Origin: CADDYX01 sp045809945
GTDB lineage: Bacteria; Verrucomicrobiota; Verrucomicrobiia; Chthoniobacterales; UBA10450
Length of the DNA: 11,269 nt
Direction of reading: 5' to 3'
Assembly: GCA_045809945.1 (NCBI GenBank)
Contig: JBJMWW010000154.1
Location: forward strand, 1-11,269
The notes below the pieces were generated by a model that ran no database searches, was not told the origin of the DNA, and worked only from the letters and a program-made list of their open reading frames with translations. A program made the translations under genes and the position numbers. This document shows, in pieces, positions 1 through 5,328 of this stretch (within the stretch, counting starts at the first letter, position 1; each line of letters opens with the position of its first letter).

Positions 1-89
1 CGGTCGATATTTCCGTAGAGTTGACGCCAGCCGGATTGCACTTCGCGCCATGCTCCTCTCTCGGCCAGGGCCCCGGTTTCGGAAATCAT
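1..89 (-). CDS. Partial hypothetical protein, N-terminal 29 residues only
   Basis: An open minus-strand frame starts with ATG at 87-89 and stays open to the window edge. It reads MISETGALAERGAWREVQSG and continues WRQLYGNID. An in-frame TAA lies four codons upstream, so this is the first possible ATG. The composition (Trp, Gly, Arg, Glu in plausible proportions) looks like a real protein, but no family can be named from 29 residues and no clear Shine-Dalgarno sequence precedes it. It would be transcribed in the same direction as the secreted protein ending at 180, with a 90-base gap that contains two hairpins. It could also be a chance open frame. Confidence 0.4.
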   Translation of the reverse strand, partial: MISETGALAERGAWREVQSGWRQLYGNID

Positions 90-138
90 CGCGGGTAATT
101 ACAAATGTGACGCTGTGAAAGCAAGGTGGATCGCGATG

Positions 139-181
139 GAGCCGCGGGATGGCCGGCTCGGATAGCCCGGACGACCGGGCT
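139..181 (-). terminator. Tandem hairpins at the 3' end of the secreted-protein gene
   Basis: Two perfect short inverted repeats sit just at and after the minus-strand stop codon (180-182). One is AGCCCGG / CCGGGCT around a 4-base loop at 164-181. The other is GAGCCG / CGGCTC at 139-159. They lie where a terminator for the gene 180-908 would be expected. No run of T follows on the minus strand, so a classical intrinsic terminator is not shown; this may only be a 3'-end stabilising structure. Confidence 0.4.
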
Positions 182-908
182 AGCGGTGCATGAAATCGTC
201 GAACGATTGCCGCACGCGATCGAACATCCGCTCCGCGTCGTCGCGCGCGCGATAGAACATCTTTTTGATACCGTGCTTGATGAAGTTCTCGTCCTCGTCA
301 TCCGCGTTCTCGTCGCTGATGTCGGTTTCCGGCTCACGAACATCCTGTCGCGGCGGCGCTTGTTGCTCGGTCTGCACCTGCGCGGTGTTTGTTCCGCGAA
401 ACATTCCTTCCACGCGCGTGATGTTTCCCTTGTTGGCACCGATGTGAACCGCGCCGCCGACCGAACCGGCCGCCGTTTGCAAAGTGACGGTCCAGACCGG
501 ATTGCCCCGCGAATCACTGCGCAACGTGTAGCTCGCGTAATCGAAAACGACATGCGACGTGTCTGCTGTGTGCGCGGCAACGGAGTAGGCGCCGCTCGAA
601 TCGAGATTCAGTTTGCGCGTCGCAATCGGCCGGCTGCTTTGCGCGTCACTAATCGGTTTGTCGGAAACGATCTGCCCGTTGGCGACATCGAGCGCCCGAT
701 AACCGCCTTCGCCGCCGGGTTGCTCCAGCACGATCCGCCAGCGGGACGGCTGAGGATTGCCGCCATTGCCGCTCACCAGAACGATGTGATTGAGCGCCGG
801 ACGTCCGAGCTGATTGCTAACGCTGCGCATCGCTTCGTAGGCCGTGCCGTGTTGTTGAGCGAGAGCCGTCGATGCCGCGAATGAGATGATCGCAAGCGCC
901 TTCCGCAT
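180..908 (-). CDS. Secreted or periplasmic protein of unknown function with acidic linker and basic tail
   Basis: A protein of 242 residues. Residues 1-17 (MRKALAIISFAASTALA) form a short Sec signal peptide with an ALA|QQ cleavage site, which is why the ATG at 906-908 is chosen over a longer open frame that runs antisense through the next gene. The mature part has two similar blocks, each with W-x-V-x-L followed by a Gly-rich turn and a V-x-x-G-x-I strand. The first starts near residue 57 (WRIVLEQPGG...VANGQIV) and the second near 139 (WTVTLQTAAG...IGANKGNI). This resembles tandem PepSY-like folds, but I cannot confirm it. Residues about 190-208 are strongly acidic (DISDENADDEDE), and about 210-242 form a likely amphipathic, charged helix. 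The gene is divergent from the RsbW-like gene, with 87 bases between the start codons. The function is unknown; export is the only fairly safe statement. Confidence 0.72.
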   Translation of the reverse strand: MRKALAIISFAASTALAQQHGTAYEAMRSVSNQLGRPALNHIVLVSGNGGNPQPSRWRIVLEQPGGEGGYRALDVANGQIVSDKPISDAQSSRPIATRKLNLDSSGAYSVAAHTADTSHVVFDYASYTLRSDSRGNPVWTVTLQTAAGSVGGAVHIGANKGNITRVEGMFRGTNTAQVQTEQQAPPRQDVREPETDISDENADDEDENFIKHGIKKMFYRARDDAERMFDRVRQSFDDFMHR

Positions 909-995
909 GGCTGAAAAAGAACAACGCTTTCGCCGGGTGCGCACGCCTTTTCGTGTTGAACACCGGCGCGTGTGACTTAAGCGTGCAGAGGGCTG

Positions 996-1394
996 ATGAA
1001 AAAGAAGAGGGTCGAATTCTCCAGCCACACCGGTAACCTCGCGTTGATGCGCCAGTTCGTGCGCGATTTTCTCGATGGCTATGCGTTTAGCGAACGCGAA
1101 CGCACGCTGATGGTGCTCGGTGTGGATGAGGCGTGCACAAATATCATCCGTTATGCCTACGAGCTGAAGGACGATCAGCTGATCGCGCTCTGTCTCGAGG
1201 ATTCCGGTGATTGCCTGCGGATGCGATTGCGCGATTTCGGCAAACAAGTTCGCGCCGAAGAATTGAAGGGCCGCGCGCAGGATATTATCCGCCCCGGCGG
1301 CCTTGGCCTGCATCTCATCCGGAGCGCGTTCGACAAGGTGGATTACATTCTGCGCAACCGCGGGACCGAACTCGTCCTGACGAAAAATCTATGA
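996..1394 (+). CDS. RsbW-like anti-sigma factor / serine kinase-type ATP-binding protein
   Basis: A protein of 132 residues that is nearly all one GHKL (HATPase_c) domain of the RsbW/SpoIIAB type. The N box is VDEACTNIIRYAY, with Glu45 and Asn49. The G1 box is RDFG, with Asp80 and Gly82. The G2 box is GGLGLHLI at 101-108. These motifs bind Mg-ATP. Proteins of this family phosphorylate a STAS-domain anti-anti-sigma factor on Ser/Thr, or sequester a sigma factor, in the cytoplasm. No STAS partner or sigma gene lies in the window, so the target is unknown. The start ATG follows an AGAGGG stretch at 987-992, a short-spaced but plausible ribosome binding site. The stop codon TGA overlaps the ruvB start in an ATGA arrangement, so the two genes are very likely co-transcribed and translationally coupled. 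It could also be an orphan regulator that has lost its sigma partner. Confidence 0.88.
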   Translation: MKKKRVEFSSHTGNLALMRQFVRDFLDGYAFSERERTLMVLGVDEACTNIIRYAYELKDDQLIALCLEDSGDCLRMRLRDFGKQVRAEELKGRAQDIIRPGGLGLHLIRSAFDKVDYILRNRGTELVLTKNL

Positions 1395-2395
1395 CCCCGC
1401 CCGAGCCCGATCCGACATTCGATGTGTCGCTGCGGCCGCCGATGTTCAGTGAGTTCACTGGACAAACGAAGGTCTGTGACCGCCTAGAGGTACTCGTCCA
1501 GGCAGCGAAAAAGCGCGGCGACGTGCTCGAGCATATTCTGCTCAGCGGCCCGCCCGGCCTGGGTAAGACGACGCTGGCCAACATCATCGCGCATGAGATG
1601 GGCGTGAACATCAAGAACACCAGCGGACCGGTGATCGAAAAAGCGGGCGAGCTGGCTGGTCTGCTCACGTCGCTCGAAAAAGGTGATGTCCTTTTCATCG
1701 ACGAAATCCATCGGCTCCAGCCGACGATCGAGGAGTATCTCTACCCGGCGATGGAGGATTACCGGCTCGATATCATCATCGATCAGGGGCCGCAGGCGCG
1801 AAGCCTGCGACTGCAATTGCCGAAGTTCACATTAATTGGCGCGACGACACGCGCCGGAATGGTGAGCGCGCCGCTGCGTTCTCGTTTCGGCATGACGGCG
1901 CGGCTCGATTACTACGGCGCGGATGAGATGCAGAAAATTATTTTGCGCAGCGCCGGTTTGCTCGGCGTGGAAATCGACCCGCCAGGAGCGGCGGAAATTG
2001 CCGCGCGTGCTCGCGGCACACCGCGCACCTCAAACAACCTGCTGCGCTGGGTCCGCGATTACGCCCAGGTAAAAGCGGATGGTCGAATCACCGCTGATCT
2101 GGCGGATCGCGCACTGACCATGTTGGAAATCGATCGCGACGGGTTCGATCAATGGGACAAGCGCATCATCGAAGCGCTGATCCATAAATTTAACGGTGGT
2201 CCCGTCGGCTTGAACTCGCTCGCCGTCGCAATCGGCGAAGAAGCCGGCACCCTCGAAGAAGTGAACGAGCCATATCTAATCATGGAGGGCTACATCAAAC
2301 GTACGCCGCAGGGCCGCGTCGCATTGCCGAATGCGTATCGCAAACTCGGCCTCAAGCCACCGGTCGGGCCGCAATCGGAGTTGTTTGGCAGCTGA
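1391..2395 (+). CDS. ruvB: Holliday junction branch migration ATPase RuvB
   Basis: A protein of 334 residues, the usual RuvB length. RuvB forms hexameric rings that are loaded by RuvA on either side of a Holliday junction and pump DNA through it during recombination and repair of stalled forks. Walker A is GPPGLGKT (53-60), Walker B LFIDEIH (101-107), and sensor 1 LIGATTR (148-154). The arginine-finger segment is PLRSRFG (161-167), and the sensor 2 region GTPRTSNNLLRWVRDYA begins at 209. The C-terminal winged-helix domain ends with RTPQGRVALPNAYRKLG (304-320). The start is the ATG at 1391-1393, which overlaps the upstream stop; the homologous sequence SLRPPMFSEFTGQ begins soon after it. A longer in-frame extension upstream is antisense-like low-quality sequence and was not used. 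ruvA and ruvC are not adjacent, so the complex must be encoded in dispersed loci. Confidence 0.97.
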   Translation: MTPPEPDPTFDVSLRPPMFSEFTGQTKVCDRLEVLVQAAKKRGDVLEHILLSGPPGLGKTTLANIIAHEMGVNIKNTSGPVIEKAGELAGLLTSLEKGDVLFIDEIHRLQPTIEEYLYPAMEDYRLDIIIDQGPQARSLRLQLPKFTLIGATTRAGMVSAPLRSRFGMTARLDYYGADEMQKIILRSAGLLGVEIDPPGAAEIAARARGTPRTSNNLLRWVRDYAQVKADGRITADLADRALTMLEIDRDGFDQWDKRIIEALIHKFNGGPVGLNSLAVAIGEEAGTLEEVNEPYLIMEGYIKRTPQGRVALPNAYRKLGLKPPVGPQSELFGS

Positions 2396-2435
2396 TCCGG
2401 CGCGGCCAAGCCGAACGCGGCTGTCTAGAAGACAC

Positions 2436-2465
2436 GGAGATGTCTCGACTTCGCTCGACATGACA
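2436..2465 (-). repeat. Dispersed hairpin repeat, ATGTC/GACAT stem variant
   Basis: Read on the minus strand the unit is TGTC, stem arm ATGTC (overlapping the TC), loop GAGCGAAGTCGA, stem arm GACAT, then CTCC. It is identical to the unit at 2935-2964. Confidence 0.85.
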
Positions 2466-2499
2466 GGAACGCCATCGAGCGTTCCTCCATCGCTGAGTT

Positions 2500-2530
2500 T
2501 GTCATTCCGAGCGAAGTCGAGGAATCTTCG
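2500..2530 (+). repeat. Dispersed hairpin repeat, ATTCC/GGAAT stem variant
   Basis: The plus-strand unit starts TGTC and has arms ATTCC and GGAAT around the loop GAGCGAAGTCGA, followed by CTTCG. The same 31 bases occur at 2594-2624 and 2997-3027, and in inverse at 7623-7653. Confidence 0.85.
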
Positions 2531-2593
2531 TGCTCACGGCGTTTCGCTCGACATCCCAGCGCTGTGGGCGTGGCGGTACATTGCGCCGGGAAT

Positions 2594-2624
2594 TGTCATT
2601 CCGAGCGAAGTCGAGGAATCTTCG
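2594..2624 (+). repeat. Dispersed hairpin repeat, ATTCC/GGAAT stem variant
   Basis: A perfect 31-base copy lying directly upstream of the GIY-YIG coding sequence. Its AGGA at 2614-2617 lies 12 bases before the GTG at 2630, so the repeat may provide a weak ribosome binding site. Confidence 0.85.
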
Positions 2625-2629
2625 GACTC

Positions 2630-2962
2630 GTGGCGCGGGATTACTCGTTTTGGGTCTACGTAATCGGAAGCGTGCACGACCGCGTGCTCTACATCGGCGT
2701 GACGAACAGCCTGTCGCGACGCGTGAGCGAACATCGGAACGCCAGCACCGACGGATTCACTGCACAATACCGGTGTCGAAAGTTATTGTATTACGAGCAG
2801 TACGATGACGTCCGCGATGCAATCACTCGCGAGAGTCAGATCAAGAAGTGGTCGCGCGCGAAAAAAGAAGCGCTCATTCGCAAGCTCAATCCGGACTGGA
2901 GCGATCTCGGTCCGTTTGTACTCGGCGAAATCTCGGAGATGTCTCGACTTCGCTCGACATGA
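2630..2962 (+). CDS. Small GIY-YIG domain nuclease (UPF0213/YhbQ type) embedded in repeats
   Basis: About 110 residues if started at GTG 2630. Numbering from there, the GIY-YIG fold shows as WVYVIGS (8-14), LYIGVTN (20-26, YIG motif) and RRVSEHR (30-36, catalytic-type Arg and His). The C-terminal RESQIKKW (67-74, conserved Glu) and LNPDW (86-90) are typical of stand-alone UPF0213 proteins, which are usually about 80-100 residues. The family includes single-domain proteins with metal-dependent DNA cleavage activity, but the cellular role of most is unclear. The open frame extends upstream to ATG 2564, but that part translates a repeat copy (HSERSRGIFG), so the later GTG is preferred. The last residues (SEMSRLRST) and the TGA stop are encoded by the next repeat copy, so the native C-terminus may have been replaced. 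The gene sits between ruvB and xseA, flanked by direct repeat modules, which suggests a mobile or repeat-associated origin. Confidence 0.82.
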   Translation: MARDYSFWVYVIGSVHDRVLYIGVTNSLSRRVSEHRNASTDGFTAQYRCRKLLYYEQYDDVRDAITRESQIKKWSRAKKEALIRKLNPDWSDLGPFVLGEISEMSRLRST

Positions 2963-2964
2963 CA
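2935..2964 (-). repeat. Dispersed hairpin repeat, ATGTC/GACAT stem variant
   Basis: Identical over 30 bases to the unit at 2436-2465. It overlaps the last nine codons and the stop of the GIY-YIG gene. Confidence 0.85.
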
Positions 2965-2996
2965 AATACGGCGTAGCGTTCCTCCATAGCCGGCAT

Positions 2997-3027
2997 TGTC
3001 ATTCCGAGCGAAGTCGAGGAATCTTCG
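2997..3027 (+). repeat. Dispersed hairpin repeat, ATTCC/GGAAT stem variant
   Basis: A perfect copy of the 31-base unit, followed by TGCTC as in the copy at 2500. It lies directly upstream of xseA. Confidence 0.85.
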
Positions 3028-3038
3028 TGCTCGCGCAG

Positions 3039-3055
3039 CTTCGCTCGACATGACA
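3039..3055 (-). repeat. Half repeat unit containing the xseA start codon
   Basis: CTTCGCTCGACATGACA is the distal half of a minus-oriented ATGTC-variant unit. The ATG at 3050-3052 inside it is the only sensible start for xseA. A related but mutated half unit sits at 2542-2558. Confidence 0.75.
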
Positions 3056-3535
3056 ACGCAGGATTTTTTCTCCGACGACGCCTCGAAAATCCTGACCGTC
3101 TCCGAAGTCACGCGTGCGATTCGCGGCACGCTCGAGACGCGATTCGGCGCTGTCTGGGTGCAGGGCGAAGTCTCGAATTACAAATCGTATGCGAGCGGTC
3201 ACCAGTACTTCACGCTGAAGGATCAGCGTGCGCAGATCGCGTGCGTGATCTTTCGCGACAATGTCCAGCGTAACGCGCCGCCGCTGGCCGACGGAATGCA
3301 GGTGCAGGTCTACGGCAACGTCAGTGTGTTCGAGGCGCGCGGGCAATATCAACTCAGCGTCCAGCTCGTGCAGATGCGCGGCGCCGGTTTGCTCCAGGCA
3401 AAATTCGAAGCGCTCAAGCGCAAACTGGAAGCCGAAGGACTGTTCGATTCCACGCGGAAAGACCGCTGCCGAAATTTCCGCGGCGGATCGGCATCGTCAC
3501 ATCTCCGACCGGCGCAGCAGTTCGCGACATGCTGA
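3050..3535 (+). CDS. XseA N-terminal fragment (OB-fold)
   Basis: This is the product actually encoded as given: 137 genuine XseA residues (MTTQDFFSDDASKILTVSEV and on, to LFDSTRK), then 24 out-of-frame residues ending in TGA at 3533-3535. It retains the single-stranded-DNA-binding OB-fold but none of the catalytic motifs. An earlier in-frame ATG at 2996 would only add translated repeat sequence (FRAKSRNLRARAASLD) and is not preferred. If the frameshift is real, the fragment is probably non-functional or at most DNA-binding. Confidence 0.6.
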   Translation: MTTQDFFSDDASKILTVSEVTRAIRGTLETRFGAVWVQGEVSNYKSYASGHQYFTLKDQRAQIACVIFRDNVQRNAPPLADGMQVQVYGNVSVFEARGQYQLSVQLVQMRGAGLLQAKFEALKRKLEAEGLFDSTRKDRCRNFRGGSASSHLRPAQQFATC

Positions 3536-4425
3536 ATGTATTGCAACGCCGCTCGCCGAACGTGCACATTCTAATCAGCCCGGTCCGCGTCCAGGGCAGC
3601 GGTGCATCGACCGAAATAGCCGTCGCGATTCGTGAGCTGAATGCGCCGAATGATGCGTTCGAGCCGGTCGACCTCATCGTCATCGCGCGCGGCGGCGGCA
3701 GCATCGAGGACTTGTGGGAATTTAACGAAGAGATCGTCGCGCGTGCGATTTTTCACTCGCAACTTCCGGTTGTGAGCGCCGTCGGTCACGAAATTGATTT
3801 TACGATTGCTGATTTCGTTGCTGATCTGCGCGCGCCGACGCCAAGCGCAGCTGCGGAGTTGATCGTGCCTGACATGCTCGCGCTCGCAGCACGCGTCGAA
3901 GAACTGACGATCTGTTTGCAGCGTTACGTGAACAATTGCATCGGCCAGTCAATCGCACGGCTGCGCATGCTGTCCGAGCGCACACTGACGCGTGAGCTGA
4001 TGACGCGAATGCGCGAAGCTCAGCAGACCCTCGACATTGCATCCGAGTCGCTCCGCCGCGAGGTGCAGCAACGACTCGCAGATGCGCGGCTCGCCATCAC
4101 GACGTTTGCGCAAACGATGCGCGGTCGAAGTCCGGCACGCGAAGTTGTGATGTGTCGGACTAGAACGTCCGAGCTGCAACGTCGCCTCGCGAAAGCGCCG
4201 GCCAGCACGTTGTCGCACCTTCACGATCGCTTTGCCCACAGCGAATCATTGCTCCGCGTGCTCGGACCCGACGCAACGCTGCGCCGCGGCTACAGCATCA
4301 CGACGGATGAGAAAGGACAAGTGATCCGCACGACATCCGCGGTGAAGCCGAAGATGAAGATCCGAACGCGCGTGAGCGATGGTGAATTCGAGTCGACGAC
4401 CGCCGCGGACGCGAAGCGGCGTTAA
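3529..4425 (+). CDS. XseA C-terminal fragment (catalytic and coiled-coil part)
   Basis: This is the second frame, 298 residues if started at the internal ATG 3529-3531. That ATG overlaps the stop of the upstream fragment as ATGCTGA, so translational re-initiation is conceivable. The frame is open from 3463, but starting at 3529 drops the conserved stretch PLPKFPRRIGIVTSPTGAAV plus Arg-Asp, including the conserved Asp160 of the reconstructed protein. RGGGSIEDLWEFNEE and GHEIDFTIADF are kept. The protein ends with the usual RGYSITTDEKGQ-type segment. Loss of the conserved Asp makes independent activity unlikely. Confidence 0.6.
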   Translation: MLNVLQRRSPNVHILISPVRVQGSGASTEIAVAIRELNAPNDAFEPVDLIVIARGGGSIEDLWEFNEEIVARAIFHSQLPVVSAVGHEIDFTIADFVADLRAPTPSAAAELIVPDMLALAARVEELTICLQRYVNNCIGQSIARLRMLSERTLTRELMTRMREAQQTLDIASESLRREVQQRLADARLAITTFAQTMRGRSPAREVVMCRTRTSELQRRLAKAPASTLSHLHDRFAHSESLLRVLGPDATLRRGYSITTDEKGQVIRTTSAVKPKMKIRTRVSDGEFESTTAADAKRR

Positions 4426-4435
4426 GCCGCAATTT

Positions 4436-5146
4436 CTATTGAGGATCCAACACCGGGTTGGCGGTCGCGTCGAACCAGTCAGCCGCACCTGTGAACATGT
4501 TGACCTTTGTTCCCGCGGAATTTGTTCGCTGTACTTGCTTGGTTGTGGGATCAACTCTCAGGACCTGCCCGCTGGAGTCACAGAAAATCACAACGGCTTT
4601 TTGCGCCCTCCAAACGCCGCCCTTAACCGCTTTGTTGGTGCTATACGTACCGGGCGTGCCAGCTACGAACCCGTCGGCAAGAACTGGAAAACTTGGGTTC
4701 GATGTGTCGGTTAGCCCGGAGACGTAGGCAAAGTTATTCTCGCCGGCTTTTAGTGTATCCGTCCGCGCAGCCGCACCGGCAGCATCCATCTTGTTGTCTG
4801 GAGTTGCTGGGGTGTAAGCGGAGCCGGGAACTGCGAAGATTAGCTCGGTTTGCAGGTAGGTCGGAAAGAGCCACCAAAGAGCGTCATTCGATGTCGAGGG
4901 ATTGCCTGCGGGCGCCGTAGAATAATCAGCCGCAGGCGGCTTTGCTGGATAAGCGCCATTGTTGTCCATCGCGAACTGACGCAGGGCGAGAGCGATCTGC
5001 TTCCCGTTAGAGAGGTCTTTGGTTTGGTTGGCGCGCTCCTGCACTCCGGTATAGGCGGGCAGCGCGATGCTCGCGAGGACCGCGATAATCGCGATGACGA
5101 CGAGAAGTTCGATGAGCGTGAATGCGGCAGACGTTTTGCGGAACAT
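4436..5146 (-). CDS. Type II secretion / type IV pilin-like pseudopilin
   Basis: A protein of 236 residues. It has a short basic leader, MFRKTSAA, followed by the prepilin motif FTLIELLVVIAIIAVLASIALPAY. Cleavage would fall before Phe9, with Glu13 as the conserved Glu+5. Residues about 9-30 are the hydrophobic helix used for membrane anchoring and filament packing, and the segment to about 60 (GKQIALALRQFAMDNNGAYP) is the rest of the N-terminal helix. The globular C-terminal part has the short conserved pattern seen in the many single pseudopilins of Verrucomicrobia and Planctomycetes (NGAYP ... WWLFPTYL ... VVIFCDSSGQV ... DWFD). The residue before the cleavage site is Ala rather than the usual Gly. 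No pilus assembly ATPase, peptidase or secretin gene is nearby, so it is an orphan whose machinery lies elsewhere. Its stop is 11 bases from the converging xseA stop. Confidence 0.88.
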   Translation of the reverse strand: MFRKTSAAFTLIELLVVIAIIAVLASIALPAYTGVQERANQTKDLSNGKQIALALRQFAMDNNGAYPAKPPAADYSTAPAGNPSTSNDALWWLFPTYLQTELIFAVPGSAYTPATPDNKMDAAGAAARTDTLKAGENNFAYVSGLTDTSNPSFPVLADGFVAGTPGTYSTNKAVKGGVWRAQKAVVIFCDSSGQVLRVDPTTKQVQRTNSAGTKVNMFTGAADWFDATANPVLDPQ

Positions 5147-5213
5147 GGAAGTTGTGGAGATTGAGAGGTCTAACGAATCGGGTCAAGCATAACGCGCGAT
5201 GATTGCTAATCCG

Positions 5214-5241
5214 GTCATCCCGAGCGCACGCGAGGGACCTC
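5214..5241 (+). repeat. Dispersed hairpin repeat, TCCC/GGGA stem variant
   Basis: The unit is GTCA, arm TCCC, loop GAGCGCACGCGA, arm GGGA, then CCTC. It matches the general plan of the ATTCC and ATGTC variants but has a different stem pair. It is followed by ACAAGCG, nearly repeated (GCAAGCG) beside the copy at 5294. Confidence 0.75.
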
Positions 5242-5293
5242 ACAAGCGGCAGCTCGTGAGATTTGCCAAGACATGGCGGGTTCGAACGCTTGC

Positions 5294-5321
5294 GAGGTCC
5301 CTCACTCCGTTCGGGATGACA
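5294..5321 (-). repeat. Dispersed hairpin repeat, TCCC/GGGA stem variant
   Basis: On the minus strand this is TGTCA, arm TCCC, loop GAACGGAGTGA, arm GGGA, CCTC. It faces the copy at 5214-5241, so the pair forms an imperfect inverted repeat of about 34 bases per arm just downstream of glgB. That structure could act as a 3'-end stabiliser or weak terminator for the glgB transcript. Confidence 0.75.
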
Positions 5322-5328
5322 GATTAGC

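Larger units (their letters stand above)
2436..2558. repeat. Compound repeat module 1 (left flank of the GIY-YIG gene)
   Basis: The module consists of a minus-oriented unit (2436-2465), a 34-base spacer, a plus-oriented unit (2500-2535) and a degraded minus-oriented half unit (2542-2558). The same order recurs at 2935-3055 in the same orientation. The first units are identical over 30 bases and the second over 36 bases. The spacers are related, both containing GCGTTCCTCCAT. The two modules are therefore long direct repeats about 497-499 bases apart. Confidence 0.85.
2396..2629. other. Repeat-filled intergenic region between ruvB and the GIY-YIG gene
   Basis: There is no convincing gene here. 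Open frames in this stretch are translations of the dispersed repeat (for example peptides such as FRAKSRNL and HSERSRGI) and have no protein family signal. The region holds a minus-oriented copy, two plus-oriented copies and one half copy of the repeat, described individually. Confidence 0.7.
2935..3055. repeat. Compound repeat module 2 (right flank of the GIY-YIG gene)
   Basis: The order is the same as in the module at 2436-2558: minus unit 2935-2964, 32-base spacer, plus unit 2997-3032, minus half unit 3039-3055. The plus unit and the half unit together form an imperfect long inverted repeat: TGTCAT-TC-CGAGCGAAG against the complement of CTTCGCTCG-AC-ATGACA, 15 of 17 positions paired. The module contains the stop codon of the GIY-YIG gene (2960-2962) and the start codon of xseA (3050-3052), both from the same GACATGACA segment. 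Confidence 0.85.
3050..4425 (+). pseudogene. xseA: Exodeoxyribonuclease VII large subunit, interrupted by a one-base frameshift
   Basis: With the frame restored this is a 458-residue XseA (E. coli protein about 456). Exonuclease VII degrades single-stranded DNA from both ends to short acid-soluble oligonucleotides in repair, as a complex with several XseB subunits. The N-terminal OB-fold is residues about 13-110 (GEVSNYKSYASGHQYFTLKD at 39-58). The catalytic region has the conserved Asp in AAVRDML (Asp160), RGGGSIEDLWEFN (214-226) and AVGHEIDFTIADFVADLRAP (244-263), with His247 and Asp250. A coiled-coil-rich C-terminal part follows. The frame breaks after the AAA at 3458-3460. One extra A there would give the expected K-R-P-L-P-K-F-P sequence, so a base was lost from an A run, either truly or by sequencing error. 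No xseB follows. The start codon lies in a repeat without a Shine-Dalgarno sequence. Confidence 0.88.
5147..5328. other. Intergenic region between glgB and the pseudopilin, with an inverted pair of repeats
   Basis: There is no gene. The main content is two convergent copies of a third repeat variant (5214-5241 and 5294-5321), placed after the glgB stop and before the pseudopilin start. No clear promoter or T-rich terminator is visible. Confidence 0.6.

Noticed and set aside
126..884. Long plus-strand open frame opposite the secreted-protein gene
   Set aside because: It is an antisense shadow in high-GC sequence. The minus strand has the signal peptide and sensible composition, while the plus frame has an Arg-rich low-quality sequence.
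909..1313. N-terminal extension of the minus-strand secreted protein over the rsbW-like gene
   Set aside because: The extension is antisense to a clear GHKL domain, and the signal peptide begins exactly at the ATG at 908.
2331..2808. Open frames rich in Ser/Arg (FRAKSRNL-type peptides) upstream of the GIY-YIG gene
   Set aside because: They are translations of the dispersed repeat in different frames and show no family signal or plausible start context.
2436..3055. Possible CRISPR-like array (similar units with about 32-35 base spacers)
   Set aside because: The units alternate in orientation, the spacers are related to each other rather than unique, a protein gene lies between them, and no cas gene is present.
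3458..3463. Programmed -1 ribosomal frameshift signal in xseA
   Set aside because: There is no classical X-XXY-YYZ heptamer and no obvious downstream pseudoknot, and XseA is not known to be frameshifted. Loss of one A is the simpler reading, kept only as an option in the findings.
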